From contig CALFLL010000069.1 in the NCBI GenBank assembly GCA_937880845.1, positions 1-24,414 of the forward strand: a stretch of DNA of 24,414 bases, written 5' to 3'. Below are positions 6,598 to 15,480 of the stretch, one piece after another; positions within the stretch are counted from its first letter, which is position 1; the number at the start of each line of letters is the position of its first letter. This DNA comes from an uncultured Drancourtella sp. GTDB taxonomy: Bacteria > Bacillota > Clostridia > Lachnospirales > Lachnospiraceae. The translations under genes were made by a program, and so were the position numbers. The notes beneath the pieces are model-generated. The model was not told where the DNA came from. It was given only the letters and a program-made list of their open reading frames with translations, and made no database searches.

Positions 6598-7605
6598 TCA
6601 TTCCTTTTCTTCATAAAAACGGATAATAAATACTGCCCCTCCTTCCTTCTTATTTTTCGCAAAGATAATTCCTCCTTCTTCTACAAGAATACTTCTTGCC
6701 AAAGCAAGTCCAATCCCAAAATTTAAATTTCCGGACTGATCTCTTCTGTAAAAACGCTCAAAAATATGCGGAAGGTCTTTCTCCGGTATACCAGGTCCTG
6801 AATCCGTAATACGGATTTCCGTATAAAGAGGATTCTTCTTCCAGATAATCTTGATTTTCCCAGACTCCGGCGTATGTTCCATACAGTTTTTGATGACATT
6901 CCCAATTGCTTCTGCCGTCCATGCTTCGTCACCAAAAAAGCAGCAGTCCTCCTCCCCTTCAAAAATCAGTTTTTGATTTCTTAATTCCATGGCAATTTCA
7001 AAAGGACGGATTGTTTCTGACAAAAACTTTCGGATATTAAGCTTCTTTTTTTCCAGTACCACAGTCCCTGCTTCCAGCTTTGACATTTTCAATAATGCCG
7101 TAATCAGCCACTCCATACGTTGAAGCATATGTTCCATCTCTCTGTAATTACGCCTTTTCTGCATTTCATCCATGTTGCTTTGTTTTATACGCTCCAGCAT
7201 CAGGTTTAGAGAAGTCAGCGGTGTCCTGATCTGATGGGAAATATCTGCAAGGGCATCTGCAAGTCTTGTTTTTTCCTTTTTCATCTGCTCGTTTTGTTCT
7301 CTGAGCCGTATGGTCATTTTGTAAATTTCATCTTTTAAAATTTCAAGATCCCCTTCTTTAAACTCTCCCAATTCCAGCTCATCCTTTCCATGCAGGATCT
7401 GATCTATCTTTTCTGTAATCCTGTTGATATCTTTATATCTTTGATTCATAAAAATAAAAAACAGAACAAGAAACAAGATTCCCTCTGCCAGAATCCATAC
7501 GAAAGCATATTTTGGAAACAGAATGGCTAAAATACCCAGTACGATCATAGAAACGGCAAAACTAAAAACATAATCCCTGATTTCTTTATTTTTTAAAATT
7601 CCCAT
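6598..7605 (-). CDS. Sensor histidine kinase with minimal extracellular region
   Basis: Membrane kinase (335 residues) that phosphorylates the response regulator encoded just before it. Two helices (about 12-30 and 34-53) are joined by only a few residues (PKYAF), so there is almost no outside sensor domain. A coiled stretch leads to the phospho-acceptor H124 in DISHQIRTPL. The ATP-binding domain has N-box NVIKNCMEH (236-244), G1 box DSGPGIP (268-274) and G2 box GIGLAL (297-302). Kinases with this short loop often sense through a partner ABC transporter, as in Bce-type modules, and one follows here. The start is 1 base after the regulator stop, with GGAGG in the end of that gene, so the two are coupled. 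The signal is unknown. Confidence 0.92.
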   Translation of the reverse strand: MGILKNKEIRDYVFSFAVSMIVLGILAILFPKYAFVWILAEGILFLVLFFIFMNQRYKDINRITEKIDQILHGKDELELGEFKEGDLEILKDEIYKMTIRLREQNEQMKKEKTRLADALADISHQIRTPLTSLNLMLERIKQSNMDEMQKRRNYREMEHMLQRMEWLITALLKMSKLEAGTVVLEKKKLNIRKFLSETIRPFEIAMELRNQKLIFEGEEDCCFFGDEAWTAEAIGNVIKNCMEHTPESGKIKIIWKKNPLYTEIRITDSGPGIPEKDLPHIFERFYRRDQSGNLNFGIGLALARSILVEEGGIIFAKNKKEGGAVFIIRFYEEKE

Positions 7606-7606
7606 G

Positions 7607-8284
7607 TCAGTCCTCCATCTTATACCCCATACCTCTTATTGTTTTTATGATTTTCGGATTCTGCGGATCATCTTCGATTTTTTCTCTCAGACGTTTGATA
7701 TATACGGTAAGAGTATTGTCGTTTACATATTCTCCTGCCATATCCCAGATTTCTTCCAGAAGTGCCCCTCTGGAAAGCACCATTCCACGATGGTTACAGA
7801 AAACAAGCAATAACCGATACTCCAGGGCAGAAAGAAAAAGTTCATTTTCGTTTTTTGTAACAATGCCTTTTACCGTATCAATCCGGATATCCTGTACAGA
7901 GAGAATATTCTGGCCGGTTCCTTTTCTTCTCAGTACAGTCCGCATTCTGGAAATCAGTTCCCTTGGCCTGAAAGGTTTACTGATATAATCATCCGCCCCC
8001 ATTTCAAGACCGGTTACCACAGAAAATTCATCATCCAGAGCCGTCAAAAAAATGATGGGAATATCATACTTCATCTTAATTTCCGTACATGTGCTGTAAC
8101 CGTTTCCCTGTGCCAGCGTAACATCCAGAAGAATCAGATCAAAGTTCTGCTCTTCCAGAAGTTTCATCGCTTTTTTCTGCCCATCCGCTGCTGTTACGTG
8201 AAATCCCTCACTTTTTAAATATTCCGTAAGATTTTCTATAATGAGTCTGTCATCTTCCACGATCAGTACATTTATTTCCTGCAT
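7607..8284 (-). CDS. Response regulator, OmpR/PhoB family
   Basis: DNA-binding regulator (225 residues). The receiver domain has the acidic pocket D11-D12, phospho-acceptor D54 in LILLDVTL, T81 and K103 in SKPF. The C-terminal winged helix covers about 128-225 and ends in VYIKRLREKIE and TIRGMGYKM, typical of the family. AAGGAG lies 8 bases before the start. It heads the regulator-kinase-ATPase-permease series and has its own weak promoter upstream. The dyad at 6581-6594 is its most likely local target. Confidence 0.94.
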   Translation of the reverse strand: MQEINVLIVEDDRLIIENLTEYLKSEGFHVTAADGQKKAMKLLEEQNFDLILLDVTLAQGNGYSTCTEIKMKYDIPIIFLTALDDEFSVVTGLEMGADDYISKPFRPRELISRMRTVLRRKGTGQNILSVQDIRIDTVKGIVTKNENELFLSALEYRLLLVFCNHRGMVLSRGALLEEIWDMAGEYVNDNTLTVYIKRLREKIEDDPQNPKIIKTIRGMGYKMED

Positions 8285-8312
8285 ATCAACACTCCTTTTT
8301 TAATCTGCTTTC

Positions 8313-8341
8313 ATCATATCAAAGGCTATATTTCTCTACAA
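8313..8341 (-). promoter_or_regulatory. Possible promoter of the two-component operon
   Basis: On the minus strand TTGTAG (8336-8341), 17 bases, TATGAT (8313-8318), about 29 bases before the regulator start. It lies after the gyrA terminator, so the regulator genes need a promoter here. The -35 match is weak. Confidence 0.45.
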
Positions 8342-8364
8342 TAGACTGTTTTTTATTTTCAGGC

Positions 8365-8402
8365 AAAAAATACCTCCGGTCAGCGCTTACTGCCCGGAGG
8401 TA
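8365..8402 (-). terminator. Terminator of gyrA
   Basis: TACCTCCGG (8371-8379) pairs perfectly with CCGGAGGTA (8394-8402) around a 14-base loop. On the minus strand the stem is followed directly by TTTTTT (8370-8365). This is a strong intrinsic terminator 17 bases after the gyrA stop, and it separates the origin gene run from the two-component genes. Confidence 0.9.
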
Positions 8403-8419
8403 CCATTTATTTTTTTATT

Positions 8420-10921
8420 TTATTCTTCCGTTTCTTCTGTCTGATCTTCTTCCGGCTCTTCTGTTTCTTCTGAATGATTTTCACCTGTATTTCTTACTTT
8501 GGCGATACTTGCAACAATAACGTCTTCATCCAGATTGATCAGTTTGACACCGGATGTGATACGTCCTAATTTTGAAATGCTGGAGCATGACATGCGGATA
8601 ATGATTCCTTCTGTTGTGATCATCATGATCTCGTCATCTTCATTGACTGCTTTGACACCGACAACATCACCTGTCTTTTCGATGATCTTATAACATTTTA
8701 CACCTTTACCGCCACGATTCTGTCTGGTAAACTCATCAATTCGAGTCAGTTTACCCATACCTTTTTCCGATGCGATCAAAAGGTATTCTCCCTGCGTATC
8801 AAGCTGCATACCTATCACTTCGTCATTATCACTAAGATTCATTCCACGAACCCCCATGGATGTTCTTCCTGTTGAACGCACATCTGTTTCGGAAAATCTG
8901 ATACACTGTCCGTATTTTGTAACCAGAATGATATCTTTTGTATTATCGGTTGTCTTTACCTCGATCAATTCATCATCATCACGTAATGTAATGGCAGCAA
9001 GCCCTGTTTTTCTCACATTTGCATAATCCATAATGGATGTCTTTTTTACAAGACCTTTTTTGGTCGCCATAAACAGATACTGTCCTTCTTCATATTCCTT
9101 GATTGGAATCACGGCAGTAATCTTTTCTTCCGGCTGCAACTGCAGAAGGTTGATGATGGCAGTTCCTCTTGCCGTTCTTCCGGCTTCCGGAATCTCATAT
9201 CCTTTCAGTCTATATACCCGTCCCATATTTGTAAAGAACATTAGATAATGGTGAGTAGAGCACATAAACAGATCTTCTACATAATCTGCATCTATGGTCT
9301 GCATACCTTTGATTCCTCTGCCTCCACGATGCTGTTTCTTAAAGTTATCGGTTGTCATACGTTTAATATATCCAAGTTTGGTCATGGTGATTACTACATC
9401 CTGTCTTGGAATCAGATCTTCCATGGAAATATCATAAACGTCATATCCGATTTTTGTTCTTCTTTCATCGCCGTATTTTTCGCCGATTTCAAGAATCTCC
9501 TTGCGGATTACGCCAAGAAGCAGGTTTTTATCTGCCAAGATTGCCTTCAACTCCCCGATCTTCTTCATCAATTCTTCGTATTCTTTTTCAAGTTTTTCTC
9601 TTTCCAGACCGGTAAGAGCTCTCAGACGCATATCAACGATTGCCTGAGCCTGAGCATCCGTCAGTCCGAAACGTGAAATCAACTCTTCTTTTGCAAGCTG
9701 CACAGTCTTTGAACCACGGATAATGCGGATCACTTCATCGATATTATCCAATGCGATCAATAATCCTTTTAAGATATGTGCACGTTCCTCGGCTTTATTT
9801 AAGTCATATTGTGTACGTCTTGTAATGACTTCTTCCTGATGCTTCAGATAATGTCCAAGCATTTCAAGCAGATTCATGACTTTTGGTTCTCCGTTTACAA
9901 GAGCCAGCATGATTACTCCGAATGTATCCTGAAGCTGGGTATGTTTGTAAAGCTGATTTAAAATTACATTGGCATTTGCATCTCTTCTCAGTTCAATACA
10001 AATCCTCATTCCTTCACGGCTGGACTGATCGCTTAAATCTACAATCCCGTCGATTCGCTTTTCTTTTACAAGATCTGCGATTTTGGAAATCAAACGAGCC
10101 TTATTCACCAGATACGGAAGTTCTGTAACAATAATGCGGCTCTTTCCGTTTGCCATGGTTTCAATGTTGGTTTCTGCACGGACAAGGATTTTTCCCCTTC
10201 CTGTACGATAAGCCTCTTCAATCCCTCTTGTCCCAAGGATTGTTGCACCAGTCGGAAAATCCGGTCCTTTTACGACTTCCAGGACATCTTCCAGTGTTGT
10301 CTGTTTTTCTTCAATCTGGTCATCAATGATCTTCACCACTGCATTGATGACTTCCCTTAAATTGTGAGGCGGGATATTGGTCGCCATACCTACGGCAATA
10401 CCGGAAGTTCCGTTTACAAGAAGATTCGGAAATCTTGCCGGCAGTACGGTCGGTTCCTTTTCTGTTTCATCAAAGTTTGGAACAAAATCTACAGTATTTT
10501 TGTTAATATCTGCCGTCAGTTCCATAGAAATCTTGCTGAGCCTTGCCTCTGTATAACGCATGGCAGCAGCTCCGTCTCCGTCAACAGAACCGAAATTTCC
10601 ATGTCCGTCTACAAGTGGATACCTTGTGGACCAGTCCTGTGCCATATTTACGAGTGCTCCATAAATAGAACTGTCTCCGTGCGGATGGTATTTACCCATT
10701 GTATCACCGACAATACGCGCACATTTACGATGCGGCTTGTCAGGACCGTTATTCAGTTCGATCATAGAATATAAGATTCTTCTTTGAACCGGTTTTAAAC
10801 CATCCCTTACATCCGGGAGTGCCCTGGAAGCGATAACGCTCATGGCATAGTCGATATACGACTCTTTCATTTTTTTCTCAAGATCGACTTCCTCGACCTT
10901 ATCAAAGATATTATCTTCCAT
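8420..10921 (-). CDS. gyrA: DNA gyrase subunit A
   Basis: Breakage-reunion subunit of gyrase, which adds negative supercoils with GyrB. The 833-residue protein has the catalytic tyrosine Y123 in AAAMRYTEARL, the quinolone region GKYHPHGDSSIYGAL (76-90), and the GyrA box QHRGGRG (530-536), which marks it as GyrA rather than ParC. The C-terminal beta-pinwheel domain follows from about 500. The last 16 residues are very acidic (11 Asp or Glu). At the position of E. coli GyrA D87 this protein has G88, while S83 is kept as S84. GGGAG lies 8 bases before the start, and gyrB ends 17 bases upstream, so the two are co-transcribed. Confidence 0.98.
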   Translation of the reverse strand: MEDNIFDKVEEVDLEKKMKESYIDYAMSVIASRALPDVRDGLKPVQRRILYSMIELNNGPDKPHRKCARIVGDTMGKYHPHGDSSIYGALVNMAQDWSTRYPLVDGHGNFGSVDGDGAAAMRYTEARLSKISMELTADINKNTVDFVPNFDETEKEPTVLPARFPNLLVNGTSGIAVGMATNIPPHNLREVINAVVKIIDDQIEEKQTTLEDVLEVVKGPDFPTGATILGTRGIEEAYRTGRGKILVRAETNIETMANGKSRIIVTELPYLVNKARLISKIADLVKEKRIDGIVDLSDQSSREGMRICIELRRDANANVILNQLYKHTQLQDTFGVIMLALVNGEPKVMNLLEMLGHYLKHQEEVITRRTQYDLNKAEERAHILKGLLIALDNIDEVIRIIRGSKTVQLAKEELISRFGLTDAQAQAIVDMRLRALTGLEREKLEKEYEELMKKIGELKAILADKNLLLGVIRKEILEIGEKYGDERRTKIGYDVYDISMEDLIPRQDVVITMTKLGYIKRMTTDNFKKQHRGGRGIKGMQTIDADYVEDLFMCSTHHYLMFFTNMGRVYRLKGYEIPEAGRTARGTAIINLLQLQPEEKITAVIPIKEYEEGQYLFMATKKGLVKKTSIMDYANVRKTGLAAITLRDDDELIEVKTTDNTKDIILVTKYGQCIRFSETDVRSTGRTSMGVRGMNLSDNDEVIGMQLDTQGEYLLIASEKGMGKLTRIDEFTRQNRGGKGVKCYKIIEKTGDVVGVKAVNEDDEIMMITTEGIIIRMSCSSISKLGRITSGVKLINLDEDVIVASIAKVRNTGENHSEETEEPEEDQTEETEE

Positions 10922-10938
10922 TGCTTATCTCCCTTCTT

Positions 10939-12855
10939 CTATACATCCAGATTTTTTACATATTTTGCATTTTCTTCGATAAATTCACGTCTTGGTTCTA
11001 CTTTATCGCCCATCAGTGTTGTAAATGTCAGATCCAGTTCCGAAGATGTTTCCTCATCCATCGTAACACGGATCAGGATACGCTGGTTTGGATCCATTGT
11101 CGTTTCCCAAAGCTGATCTGCGTCCATTTCTCCAAGACCTTTATAACGCTGGATCTTATTTCCCTGGTCACGTCCTACTTCCATCAGGCTGGAATTTAAT
11201 TCTTCATCGCTGTATGCGTACCATACTTTTTTATTTCTTTCCAGCTTATAAAGAGGTGGTTTTGCCAGATATACATGTCCTTCTTTGATAAGATCCGGCA
11301 TAAAACGATATAAAAATGTCAGAAGCAGGGTACTGATATGAGCCCCATCCACGTCGGCATCTGTCATGATAATGATCTTGTTATATCTTAATTTTGAAAT
11401 ATCAAAGTCTTCGTGTATTCCTGTTCCAAATGCCGTAATCATGGCTTTAATTTCTGCATTGGCATAAATTTTATCAAGACGTGCTTTTTCTACATTGAGG
11501 ATTTTTCCTCTCAACGGAAGGATTGCCTGTGTCTGACGGTCTCTTGCCGTTTTTGCAGAACCACCGGCAGAATCTCCCTCTACGATATAGATTTCGCAAT
11601 TCTTTGGATCTTTATCTGAACAATCCGCAAGTTTTCCGGGAAGGGACATTCCTTCCAATGCGGATTTTCTTCTTGTAAGATCTCTTGCTTTTCTTGCCGC
11701 TTCTCTGGCACGCTGTGCCATGACAGATTTCTCAATGATTGTCTTTGCAACAGATGGATTTTGTTCCAGGAAGATTTCCAGCTGGGAACTTACGATACTG
11801 TCTACCGCCCCTCTTGCCTCACTGTTTCCAAGTTTCTGCTTTGTCTGACCTTCAAACTGAGGTTCCGGAATTTTGACACTGACGATTGCTGTCAAACCTT
11901 CTCGTATATCATCTCCCGTAAGGCTCTGTTCGTTTTCCTTGATCAGTTTATTTTTCTTTGCATAAGCATTAAATGTCTTTGTCAGGGCATTACGGAATCC
12001 AACGATATGGGTTCCTCCTTCCGGAGTTGTAATGTTATTGACAAATCCATATGTACCTTCCGTATAAGAATCATTGTGCTGCATTGCCACTTCTACATAC
12101 ACATCATCTTTTACTCCTTCGCAATAGATAATCTGTTCATAAAGAGGCTCTGTACTTCTGTTTAAGTAACTTACAAATTCTCTGATTCCGCCTTCATAGT
12201 GAAAGACATCTTCCCTTTCCTGACCTTCTCTTGCATCGATCAGCTTAATTTTCAGGTTTTTGGTTAAAAACGCTGTTTCACGAAGGCGCTGTTTTAAAAC
12301 ATTGTAATCAAATACCGTTTCTTCAAAAATCGTATCATCCGGCATAAATGTAACTTTTGTACCGGTAAGTTTTGGATCGCATTCTCCCACAACTTTCAGA
12401 GGATAAATGACTTTACCCCTCTCGTATCTCTGCTTATATACTTTTCCTTCTCTTCGCACCTCTACTTCAAGCCAGTTTGAAAGGGCATTTACGACGGAAG
12501 CACCTACTCCGTGAAGACCTCCGGATACTTTGTATCCTCCGCCTCCGAATTTACCGCCGGCATGAAGTACCGTAAATACGACTTCCACGGCAGGAAGCCC
12601 GGATTTATGGTTGATGCCAGTTGGAATTCCTCTTCCGTCATCGATTACTGTAACGGAATTATCCGCATTGACCGTTACTTCAATGGTATTACAAAAGCCG
12701 GCAAGTGCTTCATCAACGGCATTATCTACGATTTCGTATACAAGGTGATGAAGTCCTCTTGCCGATGTGCTTCCGATGTACATCCCAGGTCTTTTGCGTA
12801 CTGCTTCCAACCCTTCCAATATCTGGATTTGATCTCCACCATATTCTGTGCTCAT
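10939..12855 (-). CDS. gyrB: DNA gyrase subunit B
   Basis: ATPase subunit of gyrase. The GHKL ATP site has EIVDNAVDEA (41-50, with E41 and N45), D72 in IDDGRGIP and the GGLHGVGAS lid (112-120). The TOPRIM domain has EGDSAGGSAK (426-435) and DADVDG (499-504) for metal binding. The tail has the QRYKGLGEMD block that contacts GyrA. At 638 residues it has the usual Gram-positive length and lacks the insert of enterobacterial GyrB. AGGAGG precedes the start by 7 bases, and recF ends 13 bases upstream. No remB/yaaB-type gene lies between recF and gyrB, unlike in Bacillus. Confidence 0.98.
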   Translation of the reverse strand: MSTEYGGDQIQILEGLEAVRKRPGMYIGSTSARGLHHLVYEIVDNAVDEALAGFCNTIEVTVNADNSVTVIDDGRGIPTGINHKSGLPAVEVVFTVLHAGGKFGGGGYKVSGGLHGVGASVVNALSNWLEVEVRREGKVYKQRYERGKVIYPLKVVGECDPKLTGTKVTFMPDDTIFEETVFDYNVLKQRLRETAFLTKNLKIKLIDAREGQEREDVFHYEGGIREFVSYLNRSTEPLYEQIIYCEGVKDDVYVEVAMQHNDSYTEGTYGFVNNITTPEGGTHIVGFRNALTKTFNAYAKKNKLIKENEQSLTGDDIREGLTAIVSVKIPEPQFEGQTKQKLGNSEARGAVDSIVSSQLEIFLEQNPSVAKTIIEKSVMAQRAREAARKARDLTRRKSALEGMSLPGKLADCSDKDPKNCEIYIVEGDSAGGSAKTARDRQTQAILPLRGKILNVEKARLDKIYANAEIKAMITAFGTGIHEDFDISKLRYNKIIIMTDADVDGAHISTLLLTFLYRFMPDLIKEGHVYLAKPPLYKLERNKKVWYAYSDEELNSSLMEVGRDQGNKIQRYKGLGEMDADQLWETTMDPNQRILIRVTMDEETSSELDLTFTTLMGDKVEPRREFIEENAKYVKNLDV

Positions 12856-12868
12856 ACTGATCCTCCTA

Positions 12869-13954
12869 CTAATTTTCTTTTGTCACGTGCCCGTTTTGGA
12901 CACGAAACACTTTATTAATTGAAAAACGATGGTTCACAAACTCTTCCACACCTGTACAAGTGATCAAAGTCTGGATATCGTGTATACTGTCTAATAAATA
13001 ATTTTGTCTGTGTTTATCCAATTCCGAGAGGACATCATCAAGCAGCAAAATCGGTGTATCCTGGATCACCCTTTTTACCAGCTTTATTTCCGCAAGTTTT
13101 AAAGACAGCGCCGCTGTGCGCTGCTGTCCCTGGGAACCAAATTTGCGTATGTCCATATCTTTTATCATAAAACAGATATCATCCCGATGCGGTCCTGTCG
13201 AAGTACTCCTCGTTTTCATATCCCTTTCCCGGTTTTTCTTTATACATTCCTCCAAAGAAAAGGCTCCTGTTGAAGGTTCATATCGAAGCATCAGGCGTTC
13301 TCTTCCACCGGTTAATTTTTCATGTATCTCTCCTACGATGTCATTCATCTCTTCCAGAAATACTCTTCTTCTTTCCATCACCTGTTCCCCATAACGAACA
13401 AGCTGCATATCCCAGATTTCCAGCGTATCTTTTAATTTTTCATCGTAAGCAAGTTCCTTTAACAGGCGATTTCTCTGATTGATCACACGATTATATTCTG
13501 TCAGATTTTTCAGATACACCCGGTCAAGCTGAGAAAGTTCCAGATCCATAAATCTTCTTCTTTCTGCCGGTCCGTTTTTGATGATGTTCAGATCTTCCGG
13601 AGAAAAAAAGACCAAATTTATAATCCCGAACAATTCACTTGCCCGTCTGATAGGCATCCTGTTGATGGCGATTCCTTTCGGGCTGTTCCGCTTCAGATGG
13701 ATATCGATCCGAAACGGAACGCCTTTTTTCAACACCTGTACTTCGATATGGGACTCTTCTTTTCCAAAAGAGATCATATCTCTGTCCTTTGTTCCCCTGT
13801 GAGATTTGGTCGTTCCTGAAAGATAAACCGCCTCCAGTATGTTCGTTTTTCCCTGTGCATTATCACCATGAAAAATATTCGTTACCGGGTGAAAGTCAAG
13901 ATCCAGCAAATCATAGTTTCTGAAATTTTTTAACTTCAAAGATTGAATAATCAT
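12869..13954 (-). CDS. recF: DNA replication and repair protein RecF
   Basis: SMC-like ATPase (361 residues) that helps load RecA at single-stranded gaps. It has Walker A GDNAQGKTN (30-38), the ABC-type signature GSQGQQRTAALSLKLAEI, and Walker B LLLLDDVLSELD near the C-terminus. The N-terminus MIIQSLKLKNFRNY is characteristic of the family. The start follows AGGTG closely, 15 bases after the S4 gene stop. It is the fourth gene of the dnaA-dnaN-S4-recF-gyrB-gyrA run. Confidence 0.97.
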   Translation of the reverse strand: MIIQSLKLKNFRNYDLLDLDFHPVTNIFHGDNAQGKTNILEAVYLSGTTKSHRGTKDRDMISFGKEESHIEVQVLKKGVPFRIDIHLKRNSPKGIAINRMPIRRASELFGIINLVFFSPEDLNIIKNGPAERRRFMDLELSQLDRVYLKNLTEYNRVINQRNRLLKELAYDEKLKDTLEIWDMQLVRYGEQVMERRRVFLEEMNDIVGEIHEKLTGGRERLMLRYEPSTGAFSLEECIKKNRERDMKTRSTSTGPHRDDICFMIKDMDIRKFGSQGQQRTAALSLKLAEIKLVKRVIQDTPILLLDDVLSELDKHRQNYLLDSIHDIQTLITCTGVEEFVNHRFSINKVFRVQNGHVTKEN

Positions 13955-13969
13955 GCTGCACCTGTTTCA

Positions 13970-14179
13970 CTATTTCTCGATTTTTAGCTGATGTCCGTCA
14001 AATTCTACCATATCTCCGTCATAGAGTTTTCTTCCTCTTCTTGTGTCAACAGAACCATTGACCTTTACAAGTCCGTCCTGTATCACTTCCTTGGCTTCCA
14101 CACCCGATTCTGTAAAACCAGCTGCTTTTAAAGCCTGTCCTAATTTGATAAATTCATCACGCAGTTTAATTGTTTCCAT
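13970..14179 (-). CDS. yaaA: S4-domain RNA-binding protein, YaaA/RlbA type
   Basis: Small 69-residue protein that is almost entirely one S4 domain (roughly 12-67, with FIKLGQALKAAGFTESGVEAK and VKVNGSVDTRRGRKLYDGD). Homologues between dnaN and recF in Gram-positives are thought to bind ribosomal RNA and act in large-subunit assembly; the exact role is not settled. GAGG and AAGG lie just upstream of the start. It is separated from dnaN by 15 bases and from recF by 15 bases, so it is part of the same transcript. Confidence 0.93.
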   Translation of the reverse strand: METIKLRDEFIKLGQALKAAGFTESGVEAKEVIQDGLVKVNGSVDTRRGRKLYDGDMVEFDGHQLKIEK

Positions 14180-14194
14180 ACCTTTTCCTCTTTT

Positions 14195-15301
14195 CTAAAT
14201 TGCATTAAAGTTGACCGGAAGAATCAGATAGATATATGTTTCTTTTTCATCTTTGATAAAACACGGTGCTTTTGCATTCATAAAATACAGATTTACTTCT
14301 TCCTCATCGATCACACGCAGTGCATCAATCAAAAACTTCGGATTAAATCCGATCATTAAATCCTTTCCTTCTTTTGCGATAAAAATTTCTTCATCCATGG
14401 AACCAAGCTGTGACTGAATCTTCAATTCCATAGATTCATCGCCAATCTGCATGATGATCGGTTTTTTATCCCCCTCTTTGATCAACAGCGTTGCTCTGTC
14501 GATACAACTTAAAAGTTCTCTTTTATTGATACGGACTTTTGTTTCATAATCACTTGAAAGCATTTGATCGATACGGAAATATTCTCCTTCGATCAGACGT
14601 GAAACAACAACTGTCTGATCAAATTCAAATACGATATGATTATCTGCAAAATAAATCCGTACTTCTGCATCGGTTTCCCCGGATAAAATCTTGCTGATTT
14701 CAATGAGTGTCTTTCCTGGAACGACAACTTTTTTATGGTTATAATTTTCTTTTAGTTCCATTTTTCGGATGGAAATTCTGTGCCCATCCAATGAAACTAC
14801 TTTCAAAATATTATCTTCCACTTCAAAAAGTTCACCTGTCATTAATTTATTGCTATCGCTATCTGCAATCGAAAAGATTGTCTGGCGGATTACTTCTTTG
14901 AGGGTATATTGTGATAAAACAATAGATTCGTTTTTTTCTATGTATGGTAAGTAGGCAAAGTCATTTCCCGGTTTACCGGAAATATTAAACTTTGCTTTTT
15001 CACATGTAATAACGGTATGGTTTGTTTCATCCGTTGTGATCACGATTTCTCCGTCTGGAAGTTTTCTGACAATTTCAGAAAAAATCTTAGCATCCAGTGC
15101 AATCATACCTTTATCTATAATATTGCCATCAATAATTGTTTCAATCCCAAGTTCCATATCATTTGCAGTTAATTTGATGATGTCCGTTGTTGCATCAATC
15201 AGAATACATTCCAATATAGGCATGGTTGATTTTGATGGTACTGCTTTGGAAACAATCCCCACACCTTTTACCAGGTTGGATTTTGTACAGATAATTTTCA
15301 T
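14195..15301 (-). CDS. dnaN: DNA polymerase III beta subunit (sliding clamp)
   Basis: Ring-shaped clamp (368 residues, typical length) that holds the replicative polymerase on DNA. The N-terminus MKIICTKSNLVKGVGIVSKAVPSKSTMPILECILI and the ending YIYLILPVNFNAI (compare the LPMR-type tail) are family hallmarks. AAAGGAG lies upstream of the start. A TTATACACA sequence like a DnaA box sits between that site and the start codon. The gap to dnaA is 179 bases and holds the second DnaA-box group. Confidence 0.98.
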   Translation of the reverse strand: MKIICTKSNLVKGVGIVSKAVPSKSTMPILECILIDATTDIIKLTANDMELGIETIIDGNIIDKGMIALDAKIFSEIVRKLPDGEIVITTDETNHTVITCEKAKFNISGKPGNDFAYLPYIEKNESIVLSQYTLKEVIRQTIFSIADSDSNKLMTGELFEVEDNILKVVSLDGHRISIRKMELKENYNHKKVVVPGKTLIEISKILSGETDAEVRIYFADNHIVFEFDQTVVVSRLIEGEYFRIDQMLSSDYETKVRINKRELLSCIDRATLLIKEGDKKPIIMQIGDESMELKIQSQLGSMDEEIFIAKEGKDLMIGFNPKFLIDALRVIDEEEVNLYFMNAKAPCFIKDEKETYIYLILPVNFNAI

Positions 15302-15389
15302 GTGTATAACTCCTTTCGCTGTGCCATATTGATTTTTTTATGTAAGATATCCGCATTAGCCGCCTTAGGGATTGTGGATATGTGTATAA
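15301..15389. other. oriC: Origin, second part: DnaA-box group between dnaA and dnaN
   Basis: The 179-base gap holds three DnaA-box-like 9-mers, given as plus strand: TGTGTATAA (15301-15309), TGTGGATAT (15373-15381) and TGTGTATAA (15381-15389). Each has one mismatch to TGTGGATAA, and the last two overlap by one base. On the minus strand the pair is followed by a GC-rich stretch and then the AT-rich segment at about 15325-15350. That is the order box pair, GC spacer, unwinding element described for the Bacillus origin. Unwinding here is inferred. The rest of the gap (15390-15480) shows nothing clear. Confidence 0.65.
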
Positions 15390-15480
15390 CCCCTCCAAAC
15401 CCTTTGTTTACAAGGATTTGCAAACAGGAAAACTCTGTTGAATACTCTTTGGTTTTCTGCGGAAGAATTCTGGAAAACCA

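Noticed and set aside
9248..9676. Plus-strand open frame of 142 codons inside gyrA
   Set aside because: It is antisense to a clear core gene, with no ribosome site or recognisable domain; a shadow frame.
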